Assembly (NCBI GenBank): GCA_029433365.1 | Contig: JAQTHZ010000002.1 | Span: forward strand, 434,001 to 498,000 | Origin: Orbaceae bacterium ESL0721 | Lineage (GTDB): Bacteria > Pseudomonadota > Gammaproteobacteria > Enterobacterales > Orbaceae | Direction of reading: 5' to 3' | DNA: 64,000 nucleotides | Shown here: positions 40,836-52,041 of the stretch, piece by piece | Layout of the letters: each line of letters opens with the position of its first letter | Numbering within the stretch: the stretch's first letter is position 1 | The notes under the pieces: model-generated | What the model saw: only the letters and a program-made list of their open reading frames with translations | What the model was told of the DNA's origin: nothing | Databases searched by the model: none | Program-made: the position numbers and the translations under genes

Positions 40836-41318
40836 ATGACAAAGAAAAAATCACATAAACTAGGATCAGCAACCATCGCTCTCAATAAACGGGCTCGCCA
40901 TGACTACTTTATTGAAGAGGAGATGGAGGCAGGGCTCTCCCTACAAGGTTGGGAAGTTAAATCACTGCGAGCAGGTAAAGCAAATATTAGTGATAGCTAT
41001 GTCCTGCTTAAAAATGGTGAAGCTTGGCTTTTTGGTGCCACAATCACCCCGCTTAATGTCGCTTCTACCCATGTGGTCTGCGATCCAACCCGCTCACGCA
41101 AACTCCTTTTAAGCCAGCGTGAACTTAACTCCCTATTTGGACGGATCAACCGTGAAGGTTATACCGTTGTGGCACTTTCACTCTACTGGAAAGGGGCTTG
41201 GGTTAAGGTAAAAATTGGTGTTGCTAAAGGTAAAAAAGAGTTTGATAAACGTAATGATATTAAAGATCGTGAATGGCAACTGAATAGAGCTCGAATTATG
41301 AAGGGCGCTAACCGTTAA
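40836..41318 (+). CDS. smpB: SsrA-binding protein SmpB
   Basis: Escorts tmRNA to stalled ribosomes in trans-translation. 160 residues with [40 protein letters not shown] and the C-terminal basic tail with [16 protein letters not shown], the residues that enter the mRNA channel. Same length as E. coli. tmRNA (ssrA), which follows smpB in E. coli, is not found in the next 349 bases. Confidence 0.98.
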   Translation: MTKKKSHKLGSATIALNKRARHDYFIEEEMEAGLSLQGWEVKSLRAGKANISDSYVLLKNGEAWLFGATITPLNVASTHVVCDPTRSRKLLLSQRELNSLFGRINREGYTVVALSLYWKGAWVKVKIGVAKGKKEFDKRNDIKDREWQLNRARIMKGANR

Positions 41319-41332
41319 CTTAACAGATAATA

Positions 41333-41375
41333 TGCGAGAAGATCTCAAATAATATATAACTGATCTCTTCTCGCA
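41333..41375 (+). terminator. Hairpin after smpB
   Basis: TGCGAGAAGA (41333-41342) pairs with TCTTCTCGCA (41366-41375) around a 23-nt loop, 15 bases after the smpB stop. No T-tract follows, so it may be a 3' stabilising stem or weak terminator. The rest of 41319-41667 holds AT-rich GTTCTTATAT-like repeats (41440-41480) and the paired ACCCTAAAACA words at 41493 and 41506. Confidence 0.5.
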
Positions 41376-41492
41376 CTCGTCAGAGGGATCTCTCCCCTTG
41401 CAATTTCTAATACCCTAATAATTTCTAATATATCTCTTATATATTGTTCTTACATATCGTTCTTATATAAATCGTTCTCACACAAAACCTTA

Positions 41493-41516
41493 ACCCTAAA
41501 ACAAAACCCTAAAACA
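41493..41516 (+). repeat. Two direct copies of the ACCCTAAAACA word
   Basis: Copies at 41493-41503 and 41506-41516, 13 bases apart, about 150 bases before the secreted protein gene at 41668. Confidence 0.7.
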
Positions 41517-41667
41517 AAATCTTATAGCAACTGGTCTAACTGAGAAAACGATCTGGAAATTTACATTTCTTTACAAAAAAAAGTCCGTTTATATTATAAC
41601 CACCCATTTTTTAATGATAGAATTCAGCGCATTAAAAAAATAAAAATAGAGATCTAAAGGATGAGTT

Positions 41668-43047
41668 ATGCAAGGGATAAGAATCGTAAATTTAATGTCT
41701 AAAACCGTAATTTTGCACGCTGTTAGCCGCTACTGCTTTTTATTTTCCATAGTTTTATTACCGCTAACCTCAGAGGCGGCTATCTCTTCAGCCCTAACAG
41801 CTGCAACAATTCAAGGTAATTCCCCTTACGTCTCCTTTGATAATGGTATAACAAAGGCAGCCGATTTAACGCCGTTATTAACACTTAAACTATCAGATGG
41901 TACCCTTTTAACTAAAGAGAATAACTACACCAGTGCAAATAATCCGATTGAACTTCCAGAGCTAGGGCAGACCTTAGCCGATGTTGAGATGTTACTACCA
42001 CTTGCGCATAATTCAATCGATATCAACACGATTTTAAACCAAAACAGCTATCTGTACGACGATGATGGTGATAGTGAATTTAACACTATCGGCACATTGA
42101 ATCTCAACGTTACTGATACTAAAGGGGAGTCAATTAAAGATCGGTACGCTATATTAGATAGCTGCAAAGCGCCATATAAAGTCACATTAAGCAGTAGTGC
42201 CAGTAAATTAAGCTCTGCATATGGTGATCCGCAAAGTACGCAGTATGCAGCACAGAGTGAATCTTTCTATATCAAACCGAAAAAAGGTAACGCAATAGCC
42301 ACCTATGCACTGCCAAATTTAGCCTATAGTGGTAGCTTCCCTAATGGATCTTATAATGTCGATGGACCTGCATCAGAGTGGAGTAACCAACTTGGATTCC
42401 GTTTGCAAGATGTCTGCAATCCAAGTGCCAACTTCCCAACGACGGGTACTGCAGGCGTTAACTTTCAACTCACTATCTCAAACCCAGAAGGGGCGGTTAC
42501 CTATTCCAAAGAGCCGAGCAGCTCTGGCCTTGATTTGACAATTACAAATATTAATAGCAATAGTGTCAAAGTGATGTTAACCGGTCCAAGAAAGGGTGCC
42601 GATCCTGCCACAGCCGATACCGCAGTACCTACCACATTTACGATAAGATCAGGGTTTACGCCGATCTATACTTTTAAAATAGATAAGTGGTTCATTATGG
42701 GGCCGGCGAATACTAATGGTTATGACAACAATAAGTGTAGCAGTGCATTTGGCAGCAACTACCATAATGTGCGGATTGTAGAGTTAACTAATGCAAATGG
42801 CTCGGGATGGAGTGGAGGGTTAGCGGGTCAAGGCACTAACTATCAACGTAGGATTGGTGGAGGTTTATTAGGTGAGTGGGGGCAATTTATCTGGACAACT
42901 AATTACCAGACCGATTTTAACTACCAAACCTATTGGACGTCTGACAAGGTAGATGATAACTCGCAATTTACCGTCAATTTTTACCAAGGGCGAGTTGAGT
43001 ATTACAACATAACACAGACTTTTCCACAGTATATCTGTGTTAAATAG
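41668..43047 (+). CDS. Secreted protein with putative C-lectin-like C-terminus, paralog A
   Basis: I do not recognise a named family. 459 residues with a Sec signal peptide (CFLFSIVLLPLTSEA, cleavage near residue 38), a beta-rich body with the acidic DDDGDSEF stretch, SSGLDLTITNINSNSVKVMLTGPR, and a C-terminal domain (about 345-459) bounded by Cys: KCSSAFGSNYHNVRIVEL, GGGLLGEWG, YWTSD, then YICVK at the end. The pattern WG...WTSD with flanking cysteines is reminiscent of the C-type-lectin-like tip domains of invasin-type adhesins, a tentative inference. AAAGGA precedes the ATG. It is a tandem paralog of the next gene. Confidence 0.75.
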   Translation: MQGIRIVNLMSKTVILHAVSRYCFLFSIVLLPLTSEAAISSALTAATIQGNSPYVSFDNGITKAADLTPLLTLKLSDGTLLTKENNYTSANNPIELPELGQTLADVEMLLPLAHNSIDINTILNQNSYLYDDDGDSEFNTIGTLNLNVTDTKGESIKDRYAILDSCKAPYKVTLSSSASKLSSAYGDPQSTQYAAQSESFYIKPKKGNAIATYALPNLAYSGSFPNGSYNVDGPASEWSNQLGFRLQDVCNPSANFPTTGTAGVNFQLTISNPEGAVTYSKEPSSSGLDLTITNINSNSVKVMLTGPRKGADPATADTAVPTTFTIRSGFTPIYTFKIDKWFIMGPANTNGYDNNKCSSAFGSNYHNVRIVELTNANGSGWSGGLAGQGTNYQRRIGGGLLGEWGQFIWTTNYQTDFNYQTYWTSDKVDDNSQFTVNFYQGRVEYYNITQTFPQYICVK

Positions 43048-43091
43048 TTAATGTGCAACTTTAAAAAGTCGTAGTTGCTGTTGATATTAAC
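43047..43091 (+). other. Two-part inverted repeat between the secreted paralogs
   Basis: GTTAAT...ATTAAC and GCAACT...AGTTGC nest into one stem directly after the stop of paralog A. There is no T-tract, so it may be a weak terminator, an RNA-stability element or a regulatory structure controlling the second gene. Confidence 0.4.
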
Positions 43092-43241
43092 AAGGCACTT
43101 TCTAGTTGCTTGATATATAATAACTATTTTGTTAATAGAGATCAGTTTTATGATCTCTTACTGTTTGATCTTTATATTGCTGGTAAAAAAAGCAAAGCGT
43201 TAGCAATTAATAAACCTCAGTTATGGAAAAGATATCTGATT

Positions 43242-44690
43242 ATGATTTTTAAATTTGCAAAGTTAAATAATCTATTAAAAAGTATAACTCTTATATTATG
43301 TAATCGGTTTAACGCGATATCTTTTTTGATGCGTTGCATCTGTAAGATTAATTTAATAGTTATGATGATTTTTTCAACTATTAATCTTGCGCATGCAGCT
43401 TACACATCAGTTCAAACACAAGGGATTATAACCGGAACTGCACCCTATTTTACTTTTGATGATGGCGCAACCAAAGTGACCGATTTATCGGGGCTGCTAC
43501 TTATAAAATTTTCGGACGGAACAGTTTTGACGCCTGATAATAATCCAACTAGTGCAAGTAACCCTTTTGAACTCCCTAACTTTGGTCAGTCATTAGCCGA
43601 TATTTCGATGTTAATTCCAGAAAATGCCGACTATGTCGACTTAAGTAGTTTAGTAACATCAGACTTTATTATGGATGACAACGGTGATAGTGACTTTGTC
43701 GCGACCGGTAGATTGACGGTAAAAGTGACCGATAATGATGATGCAAAAGGTAATCGTAATGGTATCTTAGATCCCTGTATCCCCTTTTACAAAATCACCT
43801 TAACCAATACAGAGAGCAGCTTAAAGAGTAAATATGGTGTACCAACAACCGTAAAATACCCTCCTTCTACTGTCACCTACTACGTGCGATCTAAAATATC
43901 GGCGGGTGAACCAACCGCTTGCTATGCGCAACCAGGTAATAACTACTACTATCAATATAAGGTAAATGGAACTATTGATCTCAGTATCGGTTTTGATACA
44001 AAAGAGTGGCTAGCACCGAAAGGATTTATCGTAAGGGATATTACCAATCTAGCTAATATCTTCCCAACCATGGGCGCTTATGGACTCTTTTTTAACCTAA
44101 GCTTTATGAATGCTGATGCAAGCACAATCAGTTATGAAAAATCGCCAAATAACTCAGGAATAGATTTAGCGATATCGACCCTAAATAGTAAACAGGTAAA
44201 AGTTATGTTAACCGGACCAAGGAGTGGTGCAACAGTTGCCGAAGCGAATAGCGCGGTACCAACAACATTTGTTATCAAATCTGGCTCGACACCTATCTAT
44301 CGCTTTAGAATCAATCAGTGGTTTATTGGCGGGCAAACAGGGCAGGGATTTTTGCCCAACTATTGTAAACAGACATTTGGTGAAAACTATCGTAGCCCAA
44401 CAATTCTTGAATATACCAATAGTAATGGTGCCGGTTGGTCAATGGGCGCCCCGTCGCAACCTAACTTCTTTCGCCGTAAAATAGGTGGTGGGCTATTAGC
44501 AGAATGGGGAGCATTAGGAAGTGGCACAGGTATGCCGCTCTTTTACACTGAAACTGATTTTACCTCTAATCCAGGTGTCTGGACATCAGATACTAATAGC
44601 AATGGTTGGCACTATTTTGTTTCGTTATATAATGGGTCACTTACGGCGGGTAATTATACATCAGCCAATGCCTGTGTTACCGATTTTTAA
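43242..44690 (+). CDS. Secreted protein with putative C-lectin-like C-terminus, paralog B
   Basis: Paralog of the preceding gene: shared segments include SDGT.LT, SADDISM-like ELP.(L/F)GQ(T/S)LAD, DDNGDSDF, SSGLDL-type NNSGIDLAIS, KVMLTGPRSGA, VPTTFVIKSGSTPIYRF and the C-terminal CKQTFGENYRSPTILEY, GGGLLAEWG, VWTSD, NACVTDF. The signal peptide is RCICKINLIVMMIFSTINLAHA followed by AYTS. The start is uncertain: ATG 43242 (482 residues, used here), ATG 43329 (453 residues, best signal peptide and closest to paralog A) or TTG 43110. None has a strong Shine-Dalgarno. Function unknown; an adhesin-like role is inferred. Confidence 0.72.
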   Translation: MIFKFAKLNNLLKSITLILCNRFNAISFLMRCICKINLIVMMIFSTINLAHAAYTSVQTQGIITGTAPYFTFDDGATKVTDLSGLLLIKFSDGTVLTPDNNPTSASNPFELPNFGQSLADISMLIPENADYVDLSSLVTSDFIMDDNGDSDFVATGRLTVKVTDNDDAKGNRNGILDPCIPFYKITLTNTESSLKSKYGVPTTVKYPPSTVTYYVRSKISAGEPTACYAQPGNNYYYQYKVNGTIDLSIGFDTKEWLAPKGFIVRDITNLANIFPTMGAYGLFFNLSFMNADASTISYEKSPNNSGIDLAISTLNSKQVKVMLTGPRSGATVAEANSAVPTTFVIKSGSTPIYRFRINQWFIGGQTGQGFLPNYCKQTFGENYRSPTILEYTNSNGAGWSMGAPSQPNFFRRKIGGGLLAEWGALGSGTGMPLFYTETDFTSNPGVWTSDTNSNGWHYFVSLYNGSLTAGNYTSANACVTDF

Positions 44691-44806
44691 CTTCTATTTA
44701 ACTTTAATATTAAACAGACTAAGTAAAACGGTTTTTCTATTTAAAAACAGCGTCTTTTTTAAGCTGATTTTTTTAAAACCGATATAGTTTTTTTATCTTT
44801 TTTCTG

Positions 44807-44812
44807 TATAAT
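44807..44812 (+). promoter_or_regulatory. -10 element of the rplM-rpsI operon
   Basis: A perfect TATAAT at 44807-44812 stands about 220 bases before rplM, right before the leader hairpin. The -35 region (around 44784) is poor, so the assignment rests mostly on the -10 and the position. Confidence 0.5.
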
Positions 44813-44830
44813 ATCGCCACCCACGTTACG

Positions 44831-44851
44831 ATAGTGTTTTCCCAACACTAT
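44831..44851 (+). promoter_or_regulatory. Leader hairpin of the rplM-rpsI mRNA
   Basis: ATAGTGTT pairs with AACACTAT around a 5-nt loop in the long untranslated leader of rplM. In E. coli L13 represses its own operon through the mRNA leader; this hairpin is a candidate for that control. The remaining leader to 45033 is AT-rich. Confidence 0.5.
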
Positions 44852-45033
44852 TTATGTCTGTTAAAAATTAATGGTGTGACTCGAAGGGGTTGCTTAATTA
44901 ATGAAAAACCGGCAAAAGTGTCAATAAATCAAAATATTATTTAATTAGCAGATCTTTAATTTTAAAGATTACGTGGTTAACTAAAAATTGATTTATTAAC
45001 GTGAGATTAATTTAAAATTTGGAAAAATTATAA

Positions 45034-45860
<827 letters not shown>

Positions 45861-45881
45861 GTTATATTATCTGTTTGTTTC

Positions 45882-45909
45882 AAGGCACTCCCAACAGAGT
45901 GCCTTTTTT
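45882..45909 (+). terminator. Terminator of rplM-rpsI
   Basis: GGCACTC (45884-45890) pairs with GAGTGCC (45897-45903) around a 6-nt loop and runs into TTTTTT. 22 bases after the rpsI stop. The following stretch to 46448 is 540 bases of AT-rich sequence with one ACCCTAAAACA word (46121-46131) and no gene I can support. Confidence 0.92.
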
Positions 45910-46448
45910 ATGTTCACTATTTATATTTGTTGTGACATAAAACAGAATAGTTGCACGATGATAAGTATCTCACTCCCTATAGGGTTATAAAAACCTCCCC
46001 TCTTTCTTGATCACAAAAATTGTTACATTTTAGAGTAACAACATATTAGAGTAACAACATAAAAATATATGCTTTATCTCTGTTATCAAATTCACCTAAA
46101 ATTGATTGAAATGGTCATTAACCCTAAAACAAATTTGCATAAAAAGAGTTAAAACTTATTATCTATCTTTTAAAGCTCATAAGTAGCAAGATTGGAGTTG
46201 ATAGAGTGTAAGTGAAAGTTAGGTAAAATCTTATTTCTTCAACGCTCATCTTATAAGATGTAAATACCATTTTTAAATTGAGTAATATCAATAAGATACT
46301 TTAACACTCCTGATAATAAAAATTTTAGATGATTAAACGGTTAGGATAAAAATGTTAAGAAAACTTAATTTTTTAACAAATTTGTAGTGCAATTTGCTAA
46401 AATAGGGAAATACTCAATCTATTATTAATTTGTGTACTTGGAGCTAAA

Positions 46449-47081
46449 ATGGTTGTAGCTGTTAATAAGCGTTCTGTGATGACATTATTTTGTAACACCA
46501 CAGATATTTATGGTCATCAGATCCGTTTTGTATTAGCTGAGAAAGGGGTCACGGCAGAAATTGAATTTGTTGATGCCGAAAATCTTCCCCAAGAGTTATT
46601 AGATCTTAACCCATACGGAACTATTCCAACCTTAATTGACCGCGATTTGACCCTCTATGAACCGCATATTGCTCTCGAATATCTTGATGAACGTTTCCCT
46701 CACCCACCTTTAATGCCTGTCTACCCAATCATGCGCGCTAACTCCCGCTTAACCATGTATCGTATGAAAAAAGAGTGGTACAGTGCTTGCGAAACTATTT
46801 TGGCTGATCCTGAATCAGAAGCGGCTAAAATAGCGCGTAAAAATCTATTAGACGATCTCGTTGCTGTTTCAGTAATGTTTAAAGAGAAAGCCTACTTTAT
46901 GAGTGACGATTTTACCTTAAGTGATTGCTACTTTGCTCCACTATTATGGCGCTTGCCAGTGCTTGATATCACCTTACCGAAAGTAGCCGATAAACATTAT
47001 CTACCTTATATGGCGCATATTTTTGAACGCCCTGCCTTTATTAGCTCATTAACCGAAGATGAGAGAAAGATTAGAGCGTAA
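46449..47081 (+). CDS. sspA: Stringent starvation protein A
   Basis: GST-fold protein that binds RNA polymerase and in E. coli supports stationary-phase survival and acid tolerance. 210 residues beginning MVVAVNKRSVMTLFCN, with LAEKGV, NPYGTIPTLIDRDLTLYEPHIALEYLDERFPHPPLMPVYP and LSDCYFAPLLWRLP, closely matching E. coli SspA (212). GGAG lies 6 bases before the ATG. rplM-rpsI-sspA-sspB is the conserved order. Confidence 0.97.
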   Translation: MVVAVNKRSVMTLFCNTTDIYGHQIRFVLAEKGVTAEIEFVDAENLPQELLDLNPYGTIPTLIDRDLTLYEPHIALEYLDERFPHPPLMPVYPIMRANSRLTMYRMKKEWYSACETILADPESEAAKIARKNLLDDLVAVSVMFKEKAYFMSDDFTLSDCYFAPLLWRLPVLDITLPKVADKHYLPYMAHIFERPAFISSLTEDERKIRA

Positions 47082-47111
47082 TAGGCATAGAATATCTGCT
47101 GGCAATAACTA

Positions 47112-47190
47112 CTTATAGATAATAAAGTTCTTATAGACATTAAGTACTTATAGACAGCAAGTACTTATAGACAGTAAGTTCTTATAAACA
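47112..47190 (+). repeat. 17-bp tandem repeat between sspA and sspB
   Basis: CTTATAGACAGCAAGTA and close variants start at 47130, 47147 and 47164, flanked by diverged partial units at 47112 and 47181. The insertion separates sspA and sspB, which are adjacent in E. coli. Confidence 0.8.
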
Positions 47191-47304
47191 AAAAATTTTT
47201 ATAATAGATACAAAGCAGGTCATTGATGACCTGTTTTAGTCTGTTATAAAAATATCATGCTAAAGCAATACACAGATTGATAAACAAGAGGTTAGTTAAC
47301 TATT

Positions 47305-47700
47305 ATGACTATTAACCAGATGACACCCCGCCGCCCTTATCTCTTTAAAGCATTTTATGATTGGATCGTTGATAATAAGTTAACCCCCTATATTTTGGTT
47401 AATACTGCGGTATACGGCGTTATGGTGCCAAATGAGTTTATTCAAAATAACCAGATTGTTTTAAATATTGCACCTCACTCAGTTGGGCAATATTTAGCAA
47501 ATAACGACCGGATAGAGTTTAATGCCCGTTTTGGCGGCGTTCCGCAACATATTGTGGTACCAATGGCAGCGATTGTGGCAATTTATGCGAGAGAGAACAA
47601 CGCGGGCATAGGATTTGAACCCGAACCACAATATGACGAACAACAATATCAAGAAGCGCCTAAAACAGAACCGAAGAATCCATTCCGTATTGTTAAATAA
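47305..47700 (+). CDS. sspB: ClpXP protease adaptor SspB
   Basis: Delivers ssrA-tagged peptides to ClpXP. 131 residues; RPYLFKAFYDWIVDNKLTPYILVN and the substrate-binding ARFGGVPQHIVVPMAAIVAIYARENN match the family, and the C-terminal tail ends NPFRIVK, resembling the ClpX-docking XB motif. Shorter than E. coli (165), mostly because of a shorter flexible linker. 223 bases after sspA. Confidence 0.96.
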   Translation: MTINQMTPRRPYLFKAFYDWIVDNKLTPYILVNTAVYGVMVPNEFIQNNQIVLNIAPHSVGQYLANNDRIEFNARFGGVPQHIVVPMAAIVAIYARENNAGIGFEPEPQYDEQQYQEAPKTEPKNPFRIVK

Positions 47701-47829
47701 TATTCATAAAATTAGCTTCACATAGTTACAAAATTCTATGTTACAAAATCTATGCTACAAAAATCTATTACTCATCTGGAATAAATCGGTATATGATAAT
47801 TGCCATATTCCAGATGAAAAAAGTAGATT

Positions 47830-48777
47830 ATGAGTCAAGAGATAGAGTTAAAATTTGCCATTAATAGTGCTGATATTGCCCCATTAACTCAATTTTTAAT
47901 GCAATATGCCACCCCAAATCACCTAATCCTCACCAATACCTATTATGATACCGCTGATAACTATCTGAGAGATCACGGTTATGGCTTACGGGTACGTAAA
48001 ACAGAGTATAAGCAGAACGAACATTATGAGATCACCTTAAAACGTAAAGGTACCATGGTTGCAGGGCTTCATGAACGTGCTGAATTTAATGGTGATCTCC
48101 CAAATAAAAATCCCGATCTGAGCCAGCTACCGCCTAACGCACTCCCAGCTAATTGCGATCTTAAGCAGCTACAGCAGTCGATAATTCCTCTTTTCCAGAC
48201 CGATTTTAGTCGTCAAACTTGGTTAGTTAACATTGCAGATAGCCAAATTGAGGTTGCGCTTGATCAAGGTAAGATCAAAACAGATAGCGAAGCGTGCACT
48301 ATCCAAGAGCTAGAACTTGAGCTTAAATATGGCAGTAAAGGCGATCTGATCGATTTTGCCCTGCAACTCTGCCGTTTTCATCTTCGCCTATTTTCACAAA
48401 GTAAAGCAGCAAGGGGCTATCTGTTATTACAAGCAAAATCCCAAAAATTACCGTCCCAAAAATTGCCGTCTCAAAAAATGGTAGAAAGCGTTCCCTTAAC
48501 TGAACATCAATCATTAAAAGTTAAGCTATCTGAGTTACTCCAATATTGGCAGCATAATGAGGAGTCTGCTTTAATGCATAATGATCTCTCCAATTATGTA
48601 GAGACATTCATCAAAGTAGCACAGCGAATTCAAAGCTTAGTAACCCATTTAAACGATGATGATAAGTTATTAATTATTCAAATATTGAAAGCGATAGATT
48701 TATCAGCCGTAACCACCGCAACTGAGTTAGCCGCGCTATCTACGCCGTTAAAATTGCGCTTAATGGCGCATCTATAA
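47830..48777 (+). CDS. ygiF: CYTH-domain inorganic triphosphatase YgiF, shortened C-terminal domain
   Basis: Hydrolyses inorganic triphosphate. N-terminal CYTH domain with the signature EIELKF (residues 4-9), YYDTADNYLRDHGYGLRVRK, HYEITLKRKG and acidic ELELELKYG. In E. coli a CHAD domain completes 433 residues; here the protein is 315 residues and only a short, poorly matching remnant follows. The junction contains three 15-bp coding repeats (48439-48483, SQKLP/SQKLP/SQKM). ygiF-glnE is also the E. coli order. Confidence 0.88.
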   Translation: MSQEIELKFAINSADIAPLTQFLMQYATPNHLILTNTYYDTADNYLRDHGYGLRVRKTEYKQNEHYEITLKRKGTMVAGLHERAEFNGDLPNKNPDLSQLPPNALPANCDLKQLQQSIIPLFQTDFSRQTWLVNIADSQIEVALDQGKIKTDSEACTIQELELELKYGSKGDLIDFALQLCRFHLRLFSQSKAARGYLLLQAKSQKLPSQKLPSQKMVESVPLTEHQSLKVKLSELLQYWQHNEESALMHNDLSNYVETFIKVAQRIQSLVTHLNDDDKLLIIQILKAIDLSAVTTATELAALSTPLKLRLMAHL

Positions 48778-48850
48778 ATAACAATTCTTTATATAACAGC
48801 TCTTTAAATAATAGTTATATAAATAAAGATCTATAAAAAGAGGATGCGGG

Positions 48851-51670
48851 ATGTCTGAGTTGAATCAAGCTAGCTCACTATTGGCAAAACAAAAAGAGAA
48901 GGTACTTGCAACCTTAACCAACTGTGATTCGATTGATCTTAATCTTACTGCCGATATTATTGCTAAAAGTGATTTTCTGCTTGACTCATTTTATCGCTTT
49001 CCAACATGGCTACCCGATTTTATCCAAAATCCCCCGAAAGCCGGTGAAGAGCAGTTTTATCAGCAGTGGTTAGATGAAAAGTTGATAACGACAGATGATG
49101 AAATAATGAAAGTGATCAGGCAGTTTCGTCGTTTAATATTAATGCGCATAGCATGGTCACAGTTAACTAACAGTAGCACCACGACCGAAACGCTGACACA
49201 GTTATCAGCGCTAGCCGAGCTGTTACTCCTTAAAGTGCGCGATATATTATACAAACAGAGTTGCCAAGAGTGGGGAACACCCTGTGATGAAGAGGGTAAA
49301 CCGCAACCGTTGCTTATTTTAGGTATGGGGAAATTGGGCGGGGGCGAGCTTAACTTCTCATCAGATATTGACCTTATATTTACCTACCCAGAACAGGGTG
49401 AAACGCAAGGTGGACGGCGCGTTTTAGATAACGGCACCTTTTTCACCCGCCTAGGGCAGCGAATCATCAAAATGATGGATCAGATTACTGAAGATGGTCT
49501 CGTCTACCGCGTTGATATGCGTCTGCGCCCGCTAGGGGAGGGTGGACCACTTGCGCTAAGTTTCTCCGCGATGGAGGATTACTATCAAGAGCAGGGTCGC
49601 GATTGGGAACGCTATGCCATGGTAAAAGCAAAAGTATTAGGTGATCATCACTATGCAAAGGCGCTCTACCAGATGTTAAAACCGTTTATCTACCGCCGCT
49701 ATATCGATTTTAGCGTACTACAGTCGTTGCGAAATATGAAAGGGATGATTGAGCGTGAGGTACGCCGCCGCGAGCTGAACAATAACATTAAGTTAGGTGC
49801 TGGTGGAATCCGTGAAATTGAGTTTATTGTTCAGGTCATCCAGCTTATTCGGGGAGGACGCCTTACCGCCTTACAGACCCGTTCACTCTTAACCGCGCTA
49901 TCTGTTATAGAAGAGGAGTCGCTCCTACCAACAGCTGAAATTGAACAGTTGAGGGAGAATTACCTCTTTCTGCGCCGCACCGAAAATCTCATACAGGCGA
50001 TCCATGATGAACAGACTCAAACCTTGCCTGAAAATGATCTCGATCGCGCAAGAGTTGCTGATGGTATGGGTTTTGTAACATGGGGTGATTTTGATCAAGA
50101 TCTGGCAAAACGTCTACAGCAAAATCGCCACATATTTAACAATCTCATTGGGGATGTTGAAGCAGAAGCAGAGAGCTATGATGATCGCTTCAATGAACTC
50201 TGGTCAGCAGATCTCTCGTCTGATGAAGTGGCAACACTGCTACCTAAAATTGGTTATGATGATGCGGTAGAGATTGCAGGTCAGCTTAAGCAGTTCCGTC
50301 TTGATATTAGTAAACGTACCATCGGTGTACGTGGGCGGGAGATCCTCGATCAGCTCATGCCGCGCCTGCTAGCCAATATCTGCGATCGATCAAATGCTGT
50401 CACAATTTTAACGCGTATTCTACCGCTAATAACTAATATTGTAAGTCGTACCACCTATTTAGAGCTGCTACTCGAATACCCCGCAGCACTATTACAACTT
50501 ATCAAACTCTGCGCCACTTCGCCTATGATAAGTACGCAGCTAGCACACTATCCACTCCTACTAGATGAGTTAATTGATACCAACACCCTAAGCCATATTC
50601 CTGCGCCAGATGAGTATAAAAGTGAACTTTATCAATATCTACTACGCATAGAGAGCAGTGATGAGGAGCAGCAACTTGAGGCACTACGCCAATTTAAACA
50701 GATGCAACTTTTACACATAGCAGCCGCTGATGTGGGGCAACTATTAACGACAATGCAAGTGAGTGATCACCTCACTTATGTTGCTGAGGCACTTATCGAT
50801 TTTGTGGTTAAAATGGCTTGGAGACAGATAACTGCACGTTATGGTAAACCCAACTATCTACTTGATGGCGAGATAGGCTTAATTGTAATTGCCTATGGCA
50901 AGTTAGGTGGATGGGAGCTTGGTTATGGATCGGATCTCGATCTAGTCTTCCTACATAACTGCCCAGAAAATAGTATTACCGATGGCGACAAAGTGATTGA
51001 TAGCCGCCAATTCTACCTGCGACTAGTACAGCGAATTATTCACCTCTTTAGCGTCCGTACCAGCTTTGGCATCCTCTATGAGGTGGATCTCCGCTTAAGA
51101 CCTCAAGGTGATGCAGGCTTACTCGCCTGTAGCTTAGAGGCATTTGCTAACTATCAGCACCTAGAGGCGTGGACGTGGGAACATCAAGCGCTAGTCAGAG
51201 CACGGGTGGTATATGGCGATAAAACACTGGTGCAACAATTTAATACTATTCGGCAGCAAGTACTCTGCCAACCACGAAGTGAACAAACGCTCAAAAACGA
51301 GGTACGTGAGATGCGTGAAAAGATGCGCACCCACTTAGACAATAGCAGTGCAGATCTCTTCAACCTAAAAAGTGGTGCCGGAGGCATTGGTGATATCGAA
51401 TTCCTCTCACAATATCTTGTTCTAAACTATGCCGATAAAAACCCAATAATGACTCGCTGGACTGATAATGTCCGCATTTTAGAGATGGCAGCCAAACAGC
51501 AGATCATGCAACCAAGCGAAGCCGCTACACTGACCCAAATCTACATTGCTATGCGTAACGAGATCCACCGCCTTGCACTACAAAACATACCTTGCGAAGT
51601 AAATTGTGACTGTTTCAGACAAGAGCGGGAAGCTGTAAAAGAGAGTTGGGAGAGATGGTTAACCAATTAA
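48851..51670 (+). CDS. glnE: Bifunctional glutamine synthetase adenylyltransferase/deadenylase
   Basis: Controls glutamine synthetase by AMP addition and removal in response to PII. Two nucleotidyltransferase domains are present: the N-terminal deadenylase with [20 protein letters not shown], and the C-terminal adenylyltransferase with [20 protein letters not shown]. 939 residues (E. coli 946), apparently complete. AAAAGAGGATGCGGG precedes the ATG. hldE, which follows in E. coli, is absent; the next 371 bases are AT-rich and empty of recognisable features. Confidence 0.97.
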   Translation: MSELNQASSLLAKQKEKVLATLTNCDSIDLNLTADIIAKSDFLLDSFYRFPTWLPDFIQNPPKAGEEQFYQQWLDEKLITTDDEIMKVIRQFRRLILMRIAWSQLTNSSTTTETLTQLSALAELLLLKVRDILYKQSCQEWGTPCDEEGKPQPLLILGMGKLGGGELNFSSDIDLIFTYPEQGETQGGRRVLDNGTFFTRLGQRIIKMMDQITEDGLVYRVDMRLRPLGEGGPLALSFSAMEDYYQEQGRDWERYAMVKAKVLGDHHYAKALYQMLKPFIYRRYIDFSVLQSLRNMKGMIEREVRRRELNNNIKLGAGGIREIEFIVQVIQLIRGGRLTALQTRSLLTALSVIEEESLLPTAEIEQLRENYLFLRRTENLIQAIHDEQTQTLPENDLDRARVADGMGFVTWGDFDQDLAKRLQQNRHIFNNLIGDVEAEAESYDDRFNELWSADLSSDEVATLLPKIGYDDAVEIAGQLKQFRLDISKRTIGVRGREILDQLMPRLLANICDRSNAVTILTRILPLITNIVSRTTYLELLLEYPAALLQLIKLCATSPMISTQLAHYPLLLDELIDTNTLSHIPAPDEYKSELYQYLLRIESSDEEQQLEALRQFKQMQLLHIAAADVGQLLTTMQVSDHLTYVAEALIDFVVKMAWRQITARYGKPNYLLDGEIGLIVIAYGKLGGWELGYGSDLDLVFLHNCPENSITDGDKVIDSRQFYLRLVQRIIHLFSVRTSFGILYEVDLRLRPQGDAGLLACSLEAFANYQHLEAWTWEHQALVRARVVYGDKTLVQQFNTIRQQVLCQPRSEQTLKNEVREMREKMRTHLDNSSADLFNLKSGAGGIGDIEFLSQYLVLNYADKNPIMTRWTDNVRILEMAAKQQIMQPSEAATLTQIYIAMRNEIHRLALQNIPCEVNCDCFRQEREAVKESWERWLTN

Positions 51671-52041
51671 CCTCTCCGCCAACATCATTAATAATCTATA
51701 TTGATAACCTATCTATGTGAAAACCATTACCACACTAAACAGTTAACTACACCATTCATCTTAGATATCAACTTAAATTCGCTATAAGGATCACTATTGG
51801 TTTATAAGTGGTTCGAATTTTTAAATGGTTTAAAAGATTATTCAAGCACATAAAAACGCAATAAGATAATTGAATTAAATAATTTCACAGTCTCTTATAG
51901 CAGGTTGATTGTTAGAGATTACGCGTTATAAAAGTAAAATAGTTAAGAATATTAAGATCTAGTTTTATATACATTTACTAATAAAAATATTTTACAATAG
52001 CCATTTTTTAACTAACCAGATGTTTATTATGGATAATTATT

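Noticed and set aside
41319-41667. tmRNA (ssrA) expected after smpB
   Set aside because: No tmRNA 5' or 3' end and no tag-peptide reading frame could be found; only a hairpin and AT-rich repeats are present.
43110-43241. N-terminal extension of the second secreted paralog from a TTG codon
   Set aside because: The extension is not hydrophobic in the manner of a signal peptide, lacks a Shine-Dalgarno and has no counterpart in the paralog.
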